Source of the DNA: Ruegeria denitrificans
Lineage (GTDB): Bacteria > Pseudomonadota > Alphaproteobacteria > Rhodobacterales > Rhodobacteraceae
Direction of reading: 5' to 3'
DNA: 64,000 nucleotides
NCBI RefSeq assembly: GCF_001458295.1
Contig: NZ_CYUD01000006.1
Location: 186,001-250,000 of the forward strand
Shown here: positions 1 through 9,288 of the stretch, piece after piece
How the letters are laid out: every line of letters begins with the position of its first letter
How positions within the stretch are numbered: the first letter of the stretch is position 1
Program-made: the position numbers and the translations under genes
The notes under the pieces: generated by a model
Database searches by the model: none
What the model was told of the DNA's origin: nothing
The model's input: only the letters and a program-made list of their open reading frames with translations

Positions 1-693
1 ACCAGCCAGGCATCGCTGGATGATGCCGAGGCGGTCGCCAAGGCGCTGGGCGTCCACTATGACTATGTGCCGATTTCTGACAGCCGTGCGGCAATGACCG
101 AAGCTCTGGCCCCGCTGTTCACGGGGCGCGAGGCGGACTTGACCGAGGAGAACATCCAGTCCCGCCTGCGTGGGCTGTTGTTGATGGCGATCTCAAACAA
201 ATTTGGCGAGATGCTACTAACCACCGGCAACAAATCCGAGGTCGCGGTGGGGTACGCCACCATCTATGGCGACATGAATGGGGGCTATAACCCAATCAAG
301 GATCTGTACAAAACTCGTGTGTTCGAGACCTGTCGCTGGCGCAATGCAAATCACCGCGATTGGATGATGGGGCCTTTGGGGGAGGTAATTCGCCCCTCGG
401 TCATCGACAAACCCCCCAGCGCTGAACTGCGCGAAGACCAGAAGGACAGCGACAGCCTGCCCGACTATCCGGTTCTAGACGCCATTTTGGACATACTGAT
501 CGACCGCGACGGGTCGATCGCCGATTGTGTCGCTGCCGGATTTGAGGAGGCCGACGCGCGACGGGTCGAGCATCTGATCTATATCAGCGAATACAAACGC
601 TTTCAGTCCGCCCCCGGAACCCGCCTGACGCATCGGGCCTTTTGGTTGGACCGTCGCTATCCGATTGTGAATCGCTGGCGGGATCAGGGTTAA
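1..693 (+). CDS. nadE: NAD(+) synthase, C-terminal part (cut by window edge)
   Basis: The reading frame is open from the first base, so the 5' part lies outside the window. The visible 230 residues form the C-terminal half of an NAD synthetase domain, which amidates nicotinate adenine dinucleotide (deamido-NAD) to NAD in the last step of NAD synthesis. Recognisable motifs are TSQASLDDAE at the very start, EENIQSRLRG (about residues 50-59) and TTGNKSEVAVGYAT (about 76-89), which line the ATP/deamido-NAD site. The C-terminal DRRYPIVNRWRD ending is typical of the long glutamine-hydrolysing NadE form common in alphaproteobacteria, but the glutaminase domain is not visible. nadD lies about 15 kb downstream, in a separate unit. 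Confidence 0.93.
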   Translation, partial: TSQASLDDAEAVAKALGVHYDYVPISDSRAAMTEALAPLFTGREADLTEENIQSRLRGLLLMAISNKFGEMLLTTGNKSEVAVGYATIYGDMNGGYNPIKDLYKTRVFETCRWRNANHRDWMMGPLGEVIRPSVIDKPPSAELREDQKDSDSLPDYPVLDAILDILIDRDGSIADCVAAGFEEADARRVEHLIYISEYKRFQSAPGTRLTHRAFWLDRRYPIVNRWRDQG

Positions 694-862
694 ACTGATC
701 CAGAGCCGCTCTGGTCGACTTGATGTTTCCTCATCGGCGTCAGTGTGGCTGGTGGGTCGGATATTGTTTCGAGAATCCAGGTAACATCTTGTTTTTTAGC
801 CAGTCACGGAACGGACGGCTTGAAATTGAGACATTTTTTTGACACATTTTAGCTTAATTCAT

Positions 863-906
863 GCCCCAACTGGGGCGGTGTGACCTTAATTCAAAAAAAT
901 TGAATT
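863..906. other. Two inverted repeats in an AT-rich intergenic gap
   Basis: The gap 694-1004 between nadE and the next small gene is AT-rich and contains no convincing ORF. Two perfect inverted repeats sit close together: GCCCCA/TGGGGC at 863-876 with a 2-base centre, and AATTCAA/TTGAATT at 888-906 around five A. The second is a plausible operator or weak hairpin in front of the downstream small gene. A third reading, as a terminator for nadE, is weaker because no T-run follows the GC-rich hairpin. Confidence 0.35.
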
Positions 907-1004
907 GTGTCGCATCTGGTGTTGGATATCTGAGTTAACGATTTGGTGTTATTATGTATGAGGGATATGACAAACCGCTTCACCCGCCTTTAAGGTACAA
1001 AGCC

Positions 1005-1238
1005 ATGGAATCTGAGGCGCGGGTTCTGGACGAGGCCAAATTGGATTCGGCAATCGCGGATTTGCTTCGTGATGACGAGCCCGAGGAACCCGAGCCCGAA
1101 GTGAAATCCACAAAAGCGCCGACCGTCTTGCCTGAACTTCCACAACAGGCTGAGATGGATGAAGAAGTCAGCACCAAAGACGGCGGGTTAGGGGCAAGCT
1201 TGCTTCAGAAGCTGGCAGAGCTGCGTGGGGCAGCTTGA
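1005..1238 (+). CDS. Small acidic hypothetical protein
   Basis: A 77-residue protein starting MESEARVLDEAKLD if the ATG at 1005 is used; a TAAGG stretch about 10 bases upstream favours this start. An upstream ATG at 954 would add 17 residues but has no ribosome-binding site. The middle is strongly acidic and proline-rich (DDEPEEPEPEVK), probably disordered, flanked by helical ends. I do not recognise a family. It stands alone between nadE and an oxidoreductase gene; function unknown. Confidence 0.55.
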   Translation: MESEARVLDEAKLDSAIADLLRDDEPEEPEPEVKSTKAPTVLPELPQQAEMDEEVSTKDGGLGASLLQKLAELRGAA

Positions 1239-1398
1239 TCTCCACCTAAATCCCAGGAGATTTGCGTGCGCATTTTCACGTCTGTTGGCGTGTTCGCCAC
1301 AGCATTAGAAAATCATCACGGCTGCGGCACAAGATAGGTTGCCTGAATGCCCGCGCCACGCCTTCATGGCGGTCCAAGCCATGAAGTAAGAGCGGTTT

Positions 1399-2727
1399 AT
1401 GCCCGGCCCAAAGCCAACCCCTGTTGAACCTGATCTGCACCTTCCCAAATCCGTGGATGTCGTTGTCATTGGCGGCGGCATAATTGGCGCGTCGACCGCA
1501 CTGGAATTGTCTGAACGCGGCGCGTCGGTTCTGCTGTGCGACAAGGGGCCGATCGCGGGCGAACAAAGCTCTCGTAACTGGGGTTGGGTGCGTCTGGGCA
1601 TGCGCGACCCACGTGAAATTCCGCTGATGGTCGAGGCGCTACACCTGTGGAAGGGGATGGATCAACGAACGGGTCGCAAGACCGGTTACACCCGTTCGGG
1701 CATCTTGTTCGGCGCTTCGGGCAAGCGCGGCAACGGAAATCTGGAACGCTGGTTACGCCATGTCGAAGGTTTGCAAACCGGTGCGAAACTGGTGACCGGC
1801 GCCGAGTTGAATGCGCTACTGCCCGGCAATGAGACAGAATTCGATTGTGCCCTTTATATGCCACAAGATGGCCGCGCTGAACCGCAATGGGCCGCGCCTG
1901 CCATCGCTGAGGCAGCGCGGGACCGGGGGGCGGTGCTGATGACCAATTGCGCCGTGCGCAGTGTCGATCTTAGGGGTGGCCGTATCGCGGGCGTCTTTAC
2001 GGAACGTGGTCGGGTGGCATGCGGCTATGTGGTTTTGGCCGGTGGTGCTTGGTCACGTCTGTTTGCCGGGAATGCGGGAATTCAGCTGCCTCAGCTCAAG
2101 GTGTTGAACACGGTTCTTCGCACGTCGCCGGTTGCGGGGCCTGAAACGGCGCTTTGGGCGGATGAATTTGCTATGCGTAAGCGTGCTGATGGGGGCTATA
2201 CGATTGCGTCCGGCCACGAGAATACAGTCGATATCGTGCCCGACAGTTTCCGTTTGGCCCGACAGTTCTTGCCTGCCTTTGCACAGGAATGGCGGTCTTT
2301 GCGCTTTCGGCTATCAAGCCGTTGGCGCACCGAGGCCCAGCAGGATCAGACTTGGGTGCCAACCGATGTGACGCCATTCGAAAAGTGCCGCATGTTGGAC
2401 CCCGAGCCGTCCTCAAAAGTTTTGCGACAGGCGTGGGCCAAAGCACGCAAAGCGTTTCCCGCGTTGCAACAGGCAGAGATCGTACAAAGCTGGGCAGGCA
2501 TGATCGACGTTACGCCGGACGCGGTGCCAGTGATTTCAGGGGTGGATGAGATGCCGGGGATGTACATCGCGACCGGATTTTCCGGCCATGGATTCGGTAT
2601 CGGCCCGGCGGCAGGCCGCCTGATAGCTGATCTGGTCGCCGAAACCACGCCTTGTGTCGATCCGACCGCCTTTCGCCTGTCTCGTTTCACGGATGGCTCA
2701 AAAGTACGGCCGGACCCTGGATACTAA
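1399..2727 (+). CDS. FAD-dependent amine/amino-acid oxidoreductase (DAO family)
   Basis: A 442-residue flavoprotein. Residues about 17-47 carry the dinucleotide-binding Rossmann motif VVVIGGGIIGASTALEL followed by an acidic strand end, and the C-terminal ATGFSGHGFGIGPAAGRLIADL (about 388-409) is the second FAD-contacting loop of the DAO/DadA/SoxB family. The family oxidises amines or D-amino/N-methyl amino acids and passes electrons to oxygen or a quinone; the substrate cannot be read from sequence. It runs convergently with the next gene, with only 3 bases between the stops, and no terminator is visible. The preceding 160 bases contain no convincing gene. Confidence 0.85.
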   Translation: MPGPKPTPVEPDLHLPKSVDVVVIGGGIIGASTALELSERGASVLLCDKGPIAGEQSSRNWGWVRLGMRDPREIPLMVEALHLWKGMDQRTGRKTGYTRSGILFGASGKRGNGNLERWLRHVEGLQTGAKLVTGAELNALLPGNETEFDCALYMPQDGRAEPQWAAPAIAEAARDRGAVLMTNCAVRSVDLRGGRIAGVFTERGRVACGYVVLAGGAWSRLFAGNAGIQLPQLKVLNTVLRTSPVAGPETALWADEFAMRKRADGGYTIASGHENTVDIVPDSFRLARQFLPAFAQEWRSLRFRLSSRWRTEAQQDQTWVPTDVTPFEKCRMLDPEPSSKVLRQAWAKARKAFPALQQAEIVQSWAGMIDVTPDAVPVISGVDEMPGMYIATGFSGHGFGIGPAAGRLIADLVAETTPCVDPTAFRLSRFTDGSKVRPDPGY

Positions 2728-2730
2728 GGC

Positions 2731-3663
2731 TTAGCCCATCATCTGATAGCTGACAGGGACAAACCGAAACCCTTCGCCGCGGTTTTCAACAAAGCCAGCG
2801 GCTGGGAATGGCATATGATAGCCGATCATCGGCACCTTATCAGCGGCCAGCAGGCCCAGCACGTTGCGGCGGGAATCCGTTGCAGCCGCTTTGTCCATGT
2901 CGAACCGAATGGCCCATTCGGGGTGTGCGAAGGACCAGACATAGTGATTGGCCAGATCCGCTGTTAGAATAAGCCGCTGTCCGTTGCTTTCCAGATGATA
3001 AACGGTGTGACCCGGCGTGTGACCATAGGCAGCCATGGCAGTGATGCCCGAAGCCACCTCGCCACCGTCTTTAACAAAGGTCATCTTCTCGACCAACGGG
3101 GTGACTTTTGCAGCCACCAAATCACCTACACGGTTGCCCGCATCCTGCGCAGCCCAGAAATCGTACTCGGCCGCTGCGGTGATATAACGCGCATTCGGAA
3201 AGGTGGGCGCGTCATTGGTTGTCATGCCGCCAATATGGTCAGGATGCATATGTGTGATGACAACGACATCAATCTGATCCGGTGTTACGCCCGCATCTGC
3301 CAGTGCTGCCTGAATGCCACCCTGTCCCAGCCCGGTATCAAACAGAACCAGTTCCGATCCAGTATTGATCAGCGTCGGGGTAAAGTAGAATTGCGTCTTG
3401 TCTGGAGAAATAAAGTTTTCTTCGGAAACCTTCAGGAATTCCTCTTCCGGTGCATCGCCGCCGAAAATCTCTCGGGCGTCGTCGCGCGCGGCGGTACCGT
3501 CCAGCAGCGTTGTGACTGTGAAATCCCCAAGTTGGAATGATTTGGCGACAGTCGAATTGGCGTTGGCCGTGGATCCGGCGGCTAGAACGGGGGCGGCTGC
3601 GGACGCAAATGGCAGTGCTGCTGCGGCGCCGAGGGCCGCTCGGCGGGTCAATTTTATGGTCAT
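2731..3663 (-). CDS. Exported metallo-beta-lactamase-fold hydrolase
   Basis: A 310-residue protein with an N-terminal export signal: twin arginines in LTRRAALGAAAALPF followed by an alanine-rich hydrophobic stretch and an AAA/APVLAA cleavage region near residue 28, which suggests Tat export. The zinc-binding motif THMHPDHIGG places H138, H140, D142 and H143 in the metal site, and GHTPGHT and a later ADLANH segment supply the remaining ligands. The organisation resembles MBL-fold quorum-quenching lactonases and related hydrolases, but the substrate is not determinable. GGGAGATCG lies just before the ATG, supporting the start. Confidence 0.88.
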   Translation of the reverse strand: MTIKLTRRAALGAAAALPFASAAAPVLAAGSTANANSTVAKSFQLGDFTVTTLLDGTAARDDAREIFGGDAPEEEFLKVSEENFISPDKTQFYFTPTLINTGSELVLFDTGLGQGGIQAALADAGVTPDQIDVVVITHMHPDHIGGMTTNDAPTFPNARYITAAAEYDFWAAQDAGNRVGDLVAAKVTPLVEKMTFVKDGGEVASGITAMAAYGHTPGHTVYHLESNGQRLILTADLANHYVWSFAHPEWAIRFDMDKAAATDSRRNVLGLLAADKVPMIGYHMPFPAAGFVENRGEGFRFVPVSYQMMG

Positions 3664-3779
3664 TTTCGATCTCCCTGTCAGAATATCAGGTTTTTAGGTA
3701 GGGCGGTGAGGACCTGTGGCCACTCTATACACCCAAGACATGGGCTGCGCGGATGAACATTACGTGTTAATTTTTGTTC

Positions 3780-4214
3780 ATGGCGCGATCTGAAAACAAA
3801 ACCGCCCCCACCGACCAAAGCGTAGAAAGTTTCCTGTCGACGGTACAGCCGGTGCGGAAAGCTAATGACGTGCGGGAATTGGATGCAGTTTTCCGCAAAA
3901 CCACGGGATTTAATCCGGTCATGTGGGGGCCGTCGATCGTGGGTTATGGCCGCTATCACTATCGCTATAAATCCGGGCGCGAGGGTGACTTTCTGGCCAC
4001 CGGCTTTTCTCCACGAAAGTCCGCTCTGTCGATCTACATCATGCCCGGTTACGCGGATTTCGGGGATATCCTGTCGCGGCTAGGCAAGCACAAGCTGGGT
4101 AAATCCTGTCTTTATTTGAACAAGCTGGCGGATATTGATCTGGACGTTCTGGCCGAGCTGATCCGGGCTGGGTTGGCAGACCTTGATCAGCACTGGCCGG
4201 TGCAGCCGACCTGA
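3780..4214 (+). CDS. DUF1801 family protein
   Basis: A 144-residue protein with the DUF1801 (YdhG-like) pattern: MWGPSIVGYGRYHYRY (about 47-62), a GFSPRKSALSIYIMPGY block (about 73-89) and KSCLYLNKLADID near residue 115. These small alpha/beta proteins are widespread in bacteria and their biochemical role is unknown; some are tied to iron or arsenate stress. The ATG at 3780 is preceded by a poor ribosome-binding site, and a TTG two codons upstream is possible. It precedes gltX by 60 bases. Confidence 0.8.
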   Translation: MARSENKTAPTDQSVESFLSTVQPVRKANDVRELDAVFRKTTGFNPVMWGPSIVGYGRYHYRYKSGREGDFLATGFSPRKSALSIYIMPGYADFGDILSRLGKHKLGKSCLYLNKLADIDLDVLAELIRAGLADLDQHWPVQPT

Positions 4215-4274
4215 ACGCCTTTGCTGGACAAATGGGCCATCCTGTGACATGAGCCGCGCCAACAGGAGAACTCC

Positions 4275-5600
4275 ATGACCACCACCCGTTTTGCCCCGTC
4301 GCCCACCGGTTATATCCATGTGGGTAACCTGCGCACCGCCCTGATGAACTATCTGATTGCTCGTAAGGCGGGCGGCACGTTTATCTTGCGCATTGACGAC
4401 ACCGATCCTGAGCGGTCGAAGGAAGAATATGTCGACGCCATCAAGCAGGATCTGGAATGGCTGGGCCTGCATTGGGACCGGGTCGAGCGTCAGTCCGACC
4501 GGCTGGATCGCTATGCCGAGGCCGCCGACAAACTGCGTGAAATGGACCGTTTCTATGAGGCGTTCGAAACGCCGACCGAGCTGGACCTAAAGCGCAAGAA
4601 ACAGCTGAACATGGGCAAGCCGCCGGTCTATGACCGCGCTGCGCTGAACCTTTCGGAAGCCGAGAAAGAGGCGCTGCGGGCTGAACGTGGCAATGGCGTC
4701 TGGCGGTTCAAACTGGATCATGAGCGGATCGAGTGGACGGACGGTATTCTGGGCGACATCTCAATCGATGCGGCCTCGGTATCCGATCCGGTGTTGATCC
4801 GCGGTGATGGTCAGGTTCTCTATACGATTGCGTCGGTGGTGGACGATACTGAGATGGGCGTCACCGATGTGGTGCGCGGCTCGGACCACGTGACCAACAC
4901 GGCGACACAGATTCAGATCATCGAGGCGTTGGGCGGAAATTGCCCGCGCTTTGCGCACCACTCACTGCTAACCGGTCCGCAAGGTGAGGCTTTGTCCAAG
5001 CGTCTAGGCACGCTGGCCCTGCGCGATCTGCGTGAACAGGGCGTGCAACCGATGGCTTTGCTGAGTCTGATGGCGCGTCTGGGATCGTCTGATCCGGTGG
5101 AACTGCGTTCGGACATGGCTGAGCTGATCGAAGGCTTTGATGTGAACCGGTTCGGAGCTGCACCAACCAAATTCGACGTGCAGGACCTTTTCCCACTGAC
5201 GGCGAAGCACCTGCAATCTCTGCCGCTGGCGGATGTTGCAGACGCCGTTGCTGAAGCAGGCGTTCCGGCGGACCTCGCCGAGCCGTTCTGGACAATGGCG
5301 CGTGAAAACATCACCACGCTGGCCGATCTGAAAGGCTGGTGGGAGCTGTGCCGCGATGGCGCTGAACCTCTGATCGCGGATGAGGATCGTGAGTTCATCG
5401 CCGAGGCGGTCGCGTTGCTGCCTGAGGGGCCGTTCGATGGTGAAACATGGGGCGCCTGGACCAAAACTGTGAAAGAGGCCACGGGCCGCAAAGGCAAAGG
5501 CCTGTTCATGCCGCTGCGCAAGGCGCTGACCGGCATGGAGCGTGGGCCGGAAATGGCAACCCTGCTGCCTCTGCTGCAGGTAATCCGCGCGCGCGGCTGA
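4275..5600 (+). CDS. gltX: Glutamate--tRNA ligase
   Basis: Attaches glutamate to tRNA(Glu). The class I signature is present: FAPSPTGYIHVGNLRTA at residues 6-22 (HIGH-type motif as HVGN) and ALSKRLG at about 239-245 (KMSKS-type motif). DTDPERS (about 42-48) is also typical. At 441 residues it is shorter than the usual ~470 and corresponds to the short GluRS paralogue that many alphaproteobacteria carry beside a second copy; the second may act on tRNA(Gln). AACAGGAGAACTCC before the ATG is a strong ribosome-binding site. A terminator hairpin follows. Confidence 0.96.
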   Translation: MTTTRFAPSPTGYIHVGNLRTALMNYLIARKAGGTFILRIDDTDPERSKEEYVDAIKQDLEWLGLHWDRVERQSDRLDRYAEAADKLREMDRFYEAFETPTELDLKRKKQLNMGKPPVYDRAALNLSEAEKEALRAERGNGVWRFKLDHERIEWTDGILGDISIDAASVSDPVLIRGDGQVLYTIASVVDDTEMGVTDVVRGSDHVTNTATQIQIIEALGGNCPRFAHHSLLTGPQGEALSKRLGTLALRDLREQGVQPMALLSLMARLGSSDPVELRSDMAELIEGFDVNRFGAAPTKFDVQDLFPLTAKHLQSLPLADVADAVAEAGVPADLAEPFWTMARENITTLADLKGWWELCRDGAEPLIADEDREFIAEAVALLPEGPFDGETWGAWTKTVKEATGRKGKGLFMPLRKALTGMERGPEMATLLPLLQVIRARG

Positions 5601-5622
5601 TCGCGGCAAAACTGGATTTGCT

Positions 5623-5652
5623 AAAGGCGGGGTCTGCGGCCCCCGCTTTTTT
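5623..5652 (+). terminator. Rho-independent terminator after gltX
   Basis: A GC-rich hairpin, GCGGGG pairing with CCCCGC around a short loop, followed directly by a run of six T on the plus strand. It ends where the convergent gamma-glutamylcyclotransferase-like gene stops, so it can also limit transcription entering gltX from the right. Confidence 0.8.
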
Positions 5653-6222
5653 CTATGCGGTTTGGATGATTGGCGCGGACAGGCGATTGAGGCGGTCGTC
5701 CACAAACGCGGTTTCGGCCAACTTCAGTTGCTGATGGCGGGGGTATCGCGGCTCGGCTCGGTCGTTCAGGATCGGGGCGTCCCATCCGTCGGTTGTGGCA
5801 AAGAACCGATCCGCACCGTCCTCTCCGAAGGCACGCAGATAGCCCTGCACAACCACGTCGATATAGCTGAGCAGCAACGGGTGGCGGTTGCTGGGTTCGG
5901 TGTGACAGCCGTGTGGCACTGCATAAACGGCGATTTCGACGTCATGGGTCAGCAGGTGTGTTACCGCCTGCGTGGCAGGAACCCGATCATAGGCCCATTC
6001 CCGTTCATCCAGTGCTGCCCAGTCGTCTTTGGGGACATGGGCAATCATTCCTTCGATTTCGCAATCCGGGTCCGGTATTGCGGTCAGAAAGGCCACCGGG
6101 CGCAGGTCGGTATGCCGCCAGGCGCGCCGCCATCCTTTTAACCGGGCCGGGTGCGGATCGGGAAAATCGTGGGTCGAAAGGTTCACAAGGCTGCCATAGC
6201 CAAAGAAATAGGGGTCTGCCAT
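5653..6222 (-). CDS. Gamma-glutamylcyclotransferase-fold protein
   Basis: A 189-residue protein starting MADPYFFGYGSLVNL; the FGYGSL motif (residues 7-12) is the diagnostic substrate-binding loop of the gamma-glutamylcyclotransferase/AIG2 fold. LDEREWAYDRV (about 72-82) supplies the acidic residue expected to act as base. Family members cyclise gamma-glutamyl amides to 5-oxoproline. At this length it is larger than simple GGCTs and could serve another gamma-glutamyl compound. It lies convergent with gltX and divergent from an Rrf2 regulator. Confidence 0.8.
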   Translation of the reverse strand: MADPYFFGYGSLVNLSTHDFPDPHPARLKGWRRAWRHTDLRPVAFLTAIPDPDCEIEGMIAHVPKDDWAALDEREWAYDRVPATQAVTHLLTHDVEIAVYAVPHGCHTEPSNRHPLLLSYIDVVVQGYLRAFGEDGADRFFATTDGWDAPILNDRAEPRYPRHQQLKLAETAFVDDRLNRLSAPIIQTA

Positions 6223-6316
6223 GCGCCGTCATGTCCTTTTGAGCGATTGATGTATGTCAAACCGCTTTTTGGCCAGACATGCAATAAGGTCCCACCTTGA
6301 AATTTGGGAGGCCAAC

Positions 6317-6763
6317 ATGAGGATTACCAAACGGACAAATATTGCAGTGCGTGTTTTGATGTATTGTGCGGCGCATCAGGATCGATTGGTGACAAAGGCC
6401 GAGATTGCAGAAGTGTGCAACATCTCGGAAAACCATCTGGCGCAGGTGATCAACCAATTGAGCCAATTAAATTACCTGAGCACCCAGCGCGGCCGCAATG
6501 GCGGTATGGCGCTGGCACACCCGGCAGATGAAATTCGCATCGGGTCGGTTTTTCGTCATGTCGAGGGCAATGTACCGATTGCCGAGTGCTTTGCCGATGC
6601 CGACAACACATGCCCACTAACCGATGCCTGCCGGTTGCGGGTGGCTCTGCAGGACGCGGCCGAAGCGTTTTATGCCTCGCTGGATGATATTACACTGGAC
6701 GCATTGGTCTGTGACAATGATCGGCTATTGCAGATCCTGCAACCTGTGGCTTGCACTCGTTAG
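6317..6763 (+). CDS. Rrf2-family regulator, NsrR-like
   Basis: A 148-residue winged-helix regulator. The start is set at ATG 6317, giving the canonical MRITKRTNIAVRVLMY N-terminus with GGGAGGCC upstream; a more distal ATG at 6254 would add an atypical 21-residue extension. The recognition region is ISENHLAQVINQLSQ. Three cysteines at about 91, 99 and 105 (ECFADADNTCP, then DACRL) match the arrangement that holds the Fe-S cluster in NsrR, the nitric-oxide sensor. It probably represses NO-detoxification genes elsewhere, as no such gene adjoins it. Its stop overlaps the end of the convergent ABC permease gene by 4 bases. Confidence 0.85.
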   Translation: MRITKRTNIAVRVLMYCAAHQDRLVTKAEIAEVCNISENHLAQVINQLSQLNYLSTQRGRNGGMALAHPADEIRIGSVFRHVEGNVPIAECFADADNTCPLTDACRLRVALQDAAEAFYASLDDITLDALVCDNDRLLQILQPVACTR

Positions 6764-9288
6764 TCGGTGGCTCGCAGGATACGGGCCGGGCGTACCGCCA
6801 AAGGGCGCAGGGCAAAGACAAGGCCCGCGCCCAGCGTCACGAGGATTCCGGCCAGCACGATTCCCAGGGCCGAGGTCCAGATGACCGTGAACCCGGTGTC
6901 AAAGATATAGGTGGCCACGGCCCAGCCTCCGAGAATTCCGGTCAGCAGAGCGACGACTCCGGCTGCGGCCCCTAACAAGATAGAACGCAGTGCAAAGCTG
7001 AACAGGATACGCCGCCGGTTCGCGCCCAACGTCTTGAGGATTGCGGATTCGTAGCGGCGTGCGGTTTCGCCCGCAGCGGCGGCTCCGATCAGAACCAGAA
7101 AGCCGGTCAGCAGGGACACACCCGCGCCATAAGATGTCGCTGCCGCCAACCCGGCCAACAAGCCCGAGACACGATCAATCGCATCACGTACCCGGATCGC
7201 GGTGATGTTAGGGTACTGCCCGGCCAGATCGCGCAAAATGGCGGCCTCAGCCTGTTCTTCGGCATAGACGGTGGCAATAAAACTGTGCGGGGCTCCGGCC
7301 AGCGCCGAAGGGTTCATCGCCATGATGAAGCCTATGCCAGCGGTTGAAAAGTCGACCTCGCGGAACGAGGTGATTTCGGCGGTGATATCCCGGCCAAGGA
7401 TGTTCACGGTTACTTCGTCGCCCAGGGACAGGCCCATTTCCTCGGCTTCTTCCGCAGCGAAACTTACCTGCGGTGTCCCGGAATAGCTCTCGGGCCACCA
7501 CTCACCTGCCGTGACACGGGTGTTTTGCGGCGGAGCGGCAGAATAGGTCACGCCCCTGTCGCCGTCCAGCACCCAGTGGTCACCGGCTACTTCGCGGGCG
7601 GGGCGGCCATTGATCTGCGTGATGATCCCCCGCAGCATCGGTGCACTTTCAATCCGAGTAACGGCGGGATCGGATTCCAGCCGTTCAGTAAAACCGGGCA
7701 TCTGGTCTTTTTGAATGTCGACGAAGAAATAAGATGGCGCCACATCCGGCAGGTTGCCCGCGATTGCGTTGCGCAGAGTCCCGTCAATCTGGCCAACGGC
7801 GGCCAGTACCGAAAGCCCTAGCCCAAGAGACAGCACAACTGATGCCGCCCCTTCGCGCGGGTCCGAAATGGCCGACAAGGCCCATCGTAGGGTCGGGCGG
7901 CCACGCGCAGGGGCGGTGCCGATGCGGGCCAGTTTGCGGATTGCAAGCGCCGACAGAGACAGCAGAAGCAGCGCACCGACCAGCCCTGCGGCGGTCCAGA
8001 GGGTCAGGCGCGCCGAACCACTAAACCAGGATGCGGATGCAACCAGCAGTGCCAGTCCGATACCGGTTGCCAGAATGAAACCCACGCGGGGGAGGGCGCG
8101 GGCTGAAGACAACGCGTCGCGGAACAATGTTGCGGCGCGCACCTCTTCGGTACGGGCAAGGGGCCAGAGTGTGAATAGGAATGCTGTCAGAACCCCGTAT
8201 AGCGCGGCTTCGGCCAGTGGGTGGGTATAAAGCGAGAAGACGGCCGGGACAGGCAGGCGGGCCTCGATCAACGGGGTCAGCAGAAGAGGGAGTAAACCGC
8301 CCAATACAATGCCCAAAAGAATGCCGATGCCGGACAAAATGCCGATCTGGATCATGTAGGTTTGAAAGATCGTCGCGCGATCCGCACCCAATGTGCGCAG
8401 GGTTGCGATGGTTTCGGTTTTTTGCCCCAGATAAGCCCGGACGGCGGCAGACACACCAATCCCGCCGACCGCAAGACCGGACAGTCCAACAAGAACCAGA
8501 AAAGCACTGAGGCGGGCGACAAATTCCGCAATCCCCGGAGCGCCATTACGCGCGTCAGTCCAACGCATGCCGTTGCCATCGAAATTTTGTCCCGCTGTGT
8601 CGGAAACAGTGGCAAGGTCGGTGCCGGGTGGCAAAGTCAGCCGATATTTGGTGGAAAACAATGTCCCCGGTGCCAACAAGCCCGACGCCTGTAAATCTTC
8701 GGTCCGTACCAGAGTGCGTGGCCCCAACCCGAACCCGTCGGCGGCCCCGTCCGGTTCATGGATCAGGGCGGCGGTCAGGACAAACTTTTGCGTGCCAAGG
8801 GCGAATCGGTCACCGACAGATAGGCCCAGTCGATCCATCAGCACCGGGTCCATGACTGCCCCGGGCAGGTCCTGAGCACCATCCAGAGCGGTGGGCAGGG
8901 ATTGGTCTGGGTCCAGCACGGGTGTGCCCACCAATGGATAGGTTGCATCCACTGATTTCACCTGCGTCAGCGCACGCTGGGTATCCTCGCCTTGCTGGAC
9001 CAAGGCCATCGAGCGGAAATCGACCACCTCGGACACAGCTGTCGCGGTCTGCTCCATCCAGGCACGCTCAGCCTCATTGGCGAAGCGATAGGTGAATTCC
9101 AATTGGGCATCGCCCCCCAGCAACGCGGCACCTTCCTGAGTTAACCCAGTCTGGATGGCTTGACGCACGGATCCGACGGCGGCGATGGCGGCGACACCCA
9201 GTGCTAGACAGGCCAGAAACACACGAAACCCGCGCACGCCTCCGCGCAGTTCGCGCCGCGCCAGACGACCAGCCAGGCGCAGACTCAT
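6760..9288 (-). CDS. ABC transporter permease, FtsX/YbbP type
   Basis: An 842-residue membrane protein beginning MSLRLAGRLARRELRGGVRG, which overlaps the stop of the ATPase gene as ATGA; an upstream in-frame start is unnecessary. It has an N-terminal membrane helix (about 21-41), a long periplasmic domain, a three-helix FtsX block (about 255-400), further helices, a second periplasmic domain and a C-terminal FtsX block (last ~150 residues). This duplicated layout is that of YbbP-type permeases (MacB-like mechanotransmission class) rather than of substrate channels. Together with the ATPase and the divergent TesA-like esterase it reproduces the E. coli ybbP-ybbA/tesA neighbourhood, suggesting a role linked to lipid or envelope metabolism. 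Confidence 0.9.
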   Translation of the reverse strand: MSLRLAGRLARRELRGGVRGFRVFLACLALGVAAIAAVGSVRQAIQTGLTQEGAALLGGDAQLEFTYRFANEAERAWMEQTATAVSEVVDFRSMALVQQGEDTQRALTQVKSVDATYPLVGTPVLDPDQSLPTALDGAQDLPGAVMDPVLMDRLGLSVGDRFALGTQKFVLTAALIHEPDGAADGFGLGPRTLVRTEDLQASGLLAPGTLFSTKYRLTLPPGTDLATVSDTAGQNFDGNGMRWTDARNGAPGIAEFVARLSAFLVLVGLSGLAVGGIGVSAAVRAYLGQKTETIATLRTLGADRATIFQTYMIQIGILSGIGILLGIVLGGLLPLLLTPLIEARLPVPAVFSLYTHPLAEAALYGVLTAFLFTLWPLARTEEVRAATLFRDALSSARALPRVGFILATGIGLALLVASASWFSGSARLTLWTAAGLVGALLLLSLSALAIRKLARIGTAPARGRPTLRWALSAISDPREGAASVVLSLGLGLSVLAAVGQIDGTLRNAIAGNLPDVAPSYFFVDIQKDQMPGFTERLESDPAVTRIESAPMLRGIITQINGRPAREVAGDHWVLDGDRGVTYSAAPPQNTRVTAGEWWPESYSGTPQVSFAAEEAEEMGLSLGDEVTVNILGRDITAEITSFREVDFSTAGIGFIMAMNPSALAGAPHSFIATVYAEEQAEAAILRDLAGQYPNITAIRVRDAIDRVSGLLAGLAAATSYGAGVSLLTGFLVLIGAAAAGETARRYESAILKTLGANRRRILFSFALRSILLGAAAGVVALLTGILGGWAVATYIFDTGFTVIWTSALGIVLAGILVTLGAGLVFALRPLAVRPARILRATD

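Noticed and set aside
1239..1398. 23-codon GTG frame ahead of the FAD oxidoreductase
   Set aside because: Short, and although GGAGA is near, there is nothing else to support translation.
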